Assembly (NCBI RefSeq): GCF_008831285.2
Contig: NC_045147.1
Coordinates: 20,712,581 to 20,776,580, forward strand
DNA from: Nymphaea colorata
Lineage: Eukaryota > Streptophyta > Magnoliopsida > Nymphaeales > Nymphaeaceae
Length of the DNA stretch: 64,000 nt
Direction of reading: 5' to 3'
Shown: positions 60,285 through 64,000 of the stretch, piece by piece
Layout of the letters: every line of letters starts with the position of its first letter
Numbering within the stretch: position 1 is the stretch's first letter
The notes under the pieces: generated by a model
The model's input: only the letters and a program-made list of their open reading frames with translations
Database searches by the model: none
What the model was told of the DNA's origin: nothing
Translations under genes and position numbers: made by a program

Positions 60285-62875
60285 CTAGTAACCACCTTGA
60301 ATGAAGGCATTCAAGCGATCCAGCTCCTCGCGGTGCTCACTCACGACTGCTCGAACAACATCACCAATGGAGACCATGCCAACCATGTCCTTGCCATCTA
60401 TGACAGGGATGTGCCTGATCCGGTTATCTATTTGGACAGAGAAGCAGGACACTCATCATTTCAGTTTATCAAAGAAATGTGCACAAGGAAATGAAACCAA
60501 AAAATACCTGTCATCAGCTGCATAGCTCGGAGAACCTTGGTATCAGAGGTAACAGTTATAAGTTTGTTCTGTTAAAGGAAAAACACCAATATGCATGGGA
60601 TAATCAGCAAAAAATTATCTGAAGGACCCTTGGCAGCAGAAATGACAGTGCAGTAAGGAGTACACAAAATCTTGTACCTCCTCAGTCATGATGTCTCCAA
60701 CATTTGTAGTCTTGGATGATCTTCCTTGCACAATGATCTTCCGGAGATAATCTGTCAAGAACCATAAGACATGTGTGGACCTATCAGGTAAGGGTTCAGT
60801 ATCATCTATTTTGTTGAGATTGCAAGTTTCCATGCAACAAAATCATGTTCAAAGACAAAACATACATTTGTTAGATTCATTAAAATATGAGAAATAAGAA
60901 CACACATGATGTCATAGATTCCAGGCTCATAGTCATTAAGCTTGCCAGCAGCAGAAGGTAGAAAATATATGTCAATAAATGCTCTATGTAGTGCTGTTAG
61001 CATGTGCATTTCTAAGTATTCAGTTCTCATGATTGTAGAAGTAATATGGTGTTGAATAGGTTTCCAACATGGCTGTGGTAGAGATAATATATATCACGAG
61101 GCTGTTTAGTTAAAGCTCAAAAACAAAAAACTGGGGCAGATATCGTAGTTTTGATACTTAACCTTAAGAGCTGATGTTAGAAGATCTGACTACCAGACGG
61201 CCTAGATTTGATGCTACAAGGCACGCAATATTCATCAAAATTAAACCTCAATCAAAAAGGACTTGGGGTTGCATGTTGAAATTTCAAATGCCACACAACA
61301 TAGAAAATTTTCCAATCTTAGAAATTTGTACAAGTTCTTTCATACAATGTTGTATCCTTGATGAGAAAACCGAAGGCAGCAACCTAATGAAGCAAAACTG
61401 GTTTGGAATTCCATAATGATCACAAGAGTTCTGTCCATCATGTTCCATAACTAAAAGTCTGAATCCCTGTGAGGCTGTCATTCAGCTTTGGCAAATAGCA
61501 AAAGGACCAAATTATCTAGTAATAACCATAGACACTGATTAGCCCTACATATGAGAAGTTCATTCTTTTTCTGCTATTAAGGCATTTATGCTCCCTTAGA
61601 GGCCATTTGGCAAATGGCACCAGTAACAAATTGTTGCTGTCCAATGAAACTATCCCAAAAGTTTGGGTAGATTCATGGAACCCTGTAACATAGTGTTCCA
61701 AGAATCTACCCCAAGTTTTGGGATAGAATCATTGGACAGTAACAACCTGTTATGGGTGCCCCTTAGGTTTCTTTGTTTCTCTTAAAAATACTTGCAGTAC
61801 TCAGAAACTTTTTTCGCACATCAGCGACAGAATATTCTGCAACCTGCAATTTGAGACACGAACATTCTTTTCCTTTTTTTGTCTCTAGAATATTTTCTCA
61901 TGAAAAGTGATCTGCAAGACGCAGAAAAACGGCATCTCCTTGGTTTGCATTGATTCTTATGCTCTGAGATGATGGTCCAATATGCTCATAGAGCATTTTT
62001 CGCGGTAGTTATTAATTGGGAACGTCAACCTCATTCGAGAACATACTTCATTCTCAAGCAATTGGTAACACGAAGTTCCAAATATGTAGTGCAACAGCGC
62101 GATCACCAATAACTAACAACCAAAAACGAGATCAAATTTCTTCCACACAAAAGAAAAGAAAAGCTGAAAAAGGCACTAATGCAAAAGATGCAAGCCATGA
62201 AAACATTTCATTTGATCAAACACACAATTTCATCGCTCAAAAGAAAGATTTGGTTCAGGAATAGGGCAATGGATTCTCTGTTTGTAGAGAAAACAAGAAC
62301 ATGGCACCAACTTGAAGGTTAAAGACTCGATCATCAAAAAGGAATGCTCTAGAAATACGACATCACTAACTAAAGAACCAATTCTATTTCTTCAAATGAA
62401 GACAAGAACCAATACCAATATCAGGAAAGCGTGTCAAGAGAAACAGATATGTACCTCTCTCGGTGATAATCCCTGCAAGAGTCTTCTGCTCCCCTGGTTT
62501 CACCACCAACAGAGCACCCACATTGTTTTGTGTCATCTGCAAGAGCAGGCACCATCAAATCCATCCCGGCGTCCCCCTCCATTGAAAACGAGGCGAAGAA
62601 GCCGGATTGCTTACCGATTTGACGGCCTCATAGACGGTATCTTGGGTGGTGCACCAGAGCCAAGAACCGTCGGCGCCCTTGCCCTTGGCTTTGAGGATAT
62701 CTGCGATGGTGGTGCTCTCGAATTCCTTTTCCTCCAACCGACCTGAAGTGAGGGAACTCGACTGCGAGAGGAGAGCCGGAGGACGGACGGCTGGCTGGAG
62801 AAGACGCACGTGACTGAGAACCGCAAGCCTGAGAACAGACCCATGGGATTGAACCGCTCTGATCACTCCCTGCAT
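60285..62875 (-). CDS. CBSX3: CBSX3-like mitochondrial CBS-pair protein
   Basis: Five exons, 62615-62875, 62455-62536, 60678-60751, 60508-60568 and 60285-60427, give 206 residues, the same length as Arabidopsis CBSX3. The N-terminus MQGVIRAVQSHGSVLRLAVL is basic and amphipathic, like a mitochondrial presequence. Two CBS motifs follow: the first about 58-115 (FESTTIADILKAKGKG, VGALLVVKPG, LAGIITERDYL) and the second about 130-195 (TNVGDIMTEENKLITVTSDT, NRIRHIPVIDGKDMVGMVSI, GDVVRAVVSEHREEL). It ends LNAFIQGGY, the family tail. CBS pairs bind adenosyl ligands; CBSX3 is known to activate mitochondrial o-type thioredoxin and to influence redox state and anther development. Intron 2 (about 1.7 kb) contains a MITE. 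A likely extra leader intron lies upstream. Confidence 0.95.
61593..61768. mobile_element. hAT-like MITE in CBSX3-like intron 2
   Basis: Long inverted arms: the left side has GGCACCAGTAACAAATTGTT then GCTGTCCAATG and TATCCCAAAAGTTTGGGTAG; the right side, reverse-complemented, has GGGCACCCATAACAGGTTGT then TACTGTCCAATG and TATCCCAAAACTTGGGGTAG. It is flanked by CCCTTAGA and CCCTTAGG, a near-perfect 8-bp target duplication as expected for hAT elements. Non-coding. The left arm has about 15 extra bases at its outer end. Confidence 0.7.
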
Positions 62876-63600
62876 TTTGGGCAACGCTCCTCTTGGCGGA
62901 AACTACCAAGCAAAGAAGGAAACCATTAGAGGAAGAAAGAGAGATGAGAAGTCCACATGACAACAAACGATCAGAATTTTCGGGAACACGAGATACAGAG
63001 GAACCAACGAGTGCACACACACGCACAGAAATCCATGTATCACCAAACTACCAGAATGCTCAGACTCAAGATCCAGAAAGCCCCCACGGACGCACGCACA
63101 CAGATGCTTCCCGAATTAAACACGTTCATAGAACAGAATGCAGGCAGAGAGAGGCACAGAAGATGCTGATGACAATGAGAGACAGAGAGAGAAAGAGGGA
63201 GTGGGGGAGAATAACTGCTTCTTGATCACATAGAAGAGTTGCGTTTCTGGTTAATGGTTCCTTATACAGCTATGCTGCATCATCTTTATCAAGACAAATG
63301 CAGACAGACAGATAGTAAGATGACGGCGCAGACACGAGAGAGAGAGAGAGAGAGAGACAGAAGCTCACTCTATAAGAGCTCGAGATCGTTTCGCGGTGAA
63401 AACCAGACACTCGGGTTCGGCCGCCGCCAAGAGAAAGACAGAGAGAGAGAGAGAGAGATAAAGATACGGTGGAGCTCCAGGAGGGTGAACAAGGCTGTGT
63501 AGAGAGAGAACAAGAAGAAGGATGTGTAGAGAGAGAGAGAGAGAGAGAGAAAGCGGATAGGGTTTGTTATATATCTATATATATATAATACGAAAAGTGG
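62876..63600 (-). promoter_or_regulatory. Leader and promoter of the CBSX3-like gene
   Basis: An acceptor (TTGCTTGGTAG|TTTCC on the minus strand, near 62908) lies just upstream of the start codon, so a 5' UTR intron is likely. The leader exon should fall near 63370-63480, a tract with (GA)n/(CT)n at 63338-63358 and 63437-63457. A TATA-like run (TATATATATATAG) lies at about 63567-63590. Confidence 0.4.
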
Positions 63601-64000
63601 GCTTCTTTTTTCTTTAATTTCATGCAAGTTGCAAGTATCAACGAGAGTTGAGCCCGTCCAAAGCCAGGAATTCAGGAGAGAGAGAGAGAGAGAGCGGAAG
63701 AGAGAGATAACCTAATCACTATCCTTATCCTTCTATATAATTGTTATTATTATTTTATTATCATTATTATTATTACCAGTCAATTGCTATTAATATTAGG
63801 AATATTTTAATTCAGCAATGCAACAGCAATAATTCCTATATTGTCCAATTAGAGATCTCCTCGTGATATCTGGATCTGCCTGCGTCTCAACCGTTGGATC
63901 AGCCACGCGTTTTCATCTGGATCCAAGTCTACGAAGAAACGCGTAGATCCGGACCCATGGGCTTCGGATGTCTGACCTTGTCAACAGATCCGAGTGAGTA
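63601..64000. other. Upstream flank of the CBSX3-like gene
   Basis: Contains (GA)n at 63676-63694, an AT-rich TTATTATTATT tract at 63741-63775 and the palindrome-like CAACCGTTGGATC near 63889. No gene seen before the window ends. Confidence 0.5.

Noticed and set aside
1-64000. A previously undescribed multi-gene system
   Set aside because: The genes belong to separate, known pathways with no shared regulation, orientation or theme; I found no cluster that suggests a joint function.

Overview
This window is nuclear DNA of a flowering plant. The genes have many GT-AG introns, GC-richer first exons set in AT-rich spacers, and (GA)n, (CT)n and (AT)n microsatellites. The encoded families are land-plant specific (KNOLLE-type syntaxin, RADIALIS-like SANT protein, GEM-like GRAM protein, plastid DUF7804 protein). 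I cannot name the species. The lack of grass-style extreme GC genes and the mix of features fit a non-grass monocot, a magnoliid or another early-diverging angiosperm, but this is a guess.

Layout, left to right: SPX4-like phosphate-signalling protein (minus, cut by the left edge); a small conserved plant protein starting MGSLMAGWDS (plus), tail to tail with a secreted cathepsin B-like protease (minus, 11 exons including a 5-nt microexon); a LINE 3' remnant; phosphopantetheine adenylyltransferase of CoA synthesis (plus); a RADIALIS-like SANT protein (plus); a KNOLLE/SYP111-like cytokinesis syntaxin (minus) with mitosis-specific activator boxes upstream; a divergent ATP-synthase delta/OSCP-like protein (plus); a four-Asp-box sialidase-like protein (plus); a GEM-like GRAM-domain protein (minus); a plastid DUF7804-type protein (plus) behind a cluster of ACGT boxes; a short acidic, probably nuclear protein (minus); and a mitochondrial CBSX3-like CBS-pair protein (minus). 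Exon phases were checked by hand for every multi-exon gene and all close in frame.

The genes are unrelated single-copy housekeeping and developmental genes; they do not form a cluster or pathway. The spacers hold small non-autonomous DNA transposons (MITEs), short tandem duplications and microsatellites. I see no autonomous transposon, no LTR element, no viral copy, no tRNA or rRNA gene and no CRISPR-like array.

I did not find a new biological system. The most interesting points are the microexon and the duplicated splice-donor region with a MITE in the cathepsin B gene, paired bZIP-type boxes upstream of that gene, MSA boxes upstream of the syntaxin, the aberrant delta-subunit paralogue, and a MITE sitting inside a (TA)n tract.
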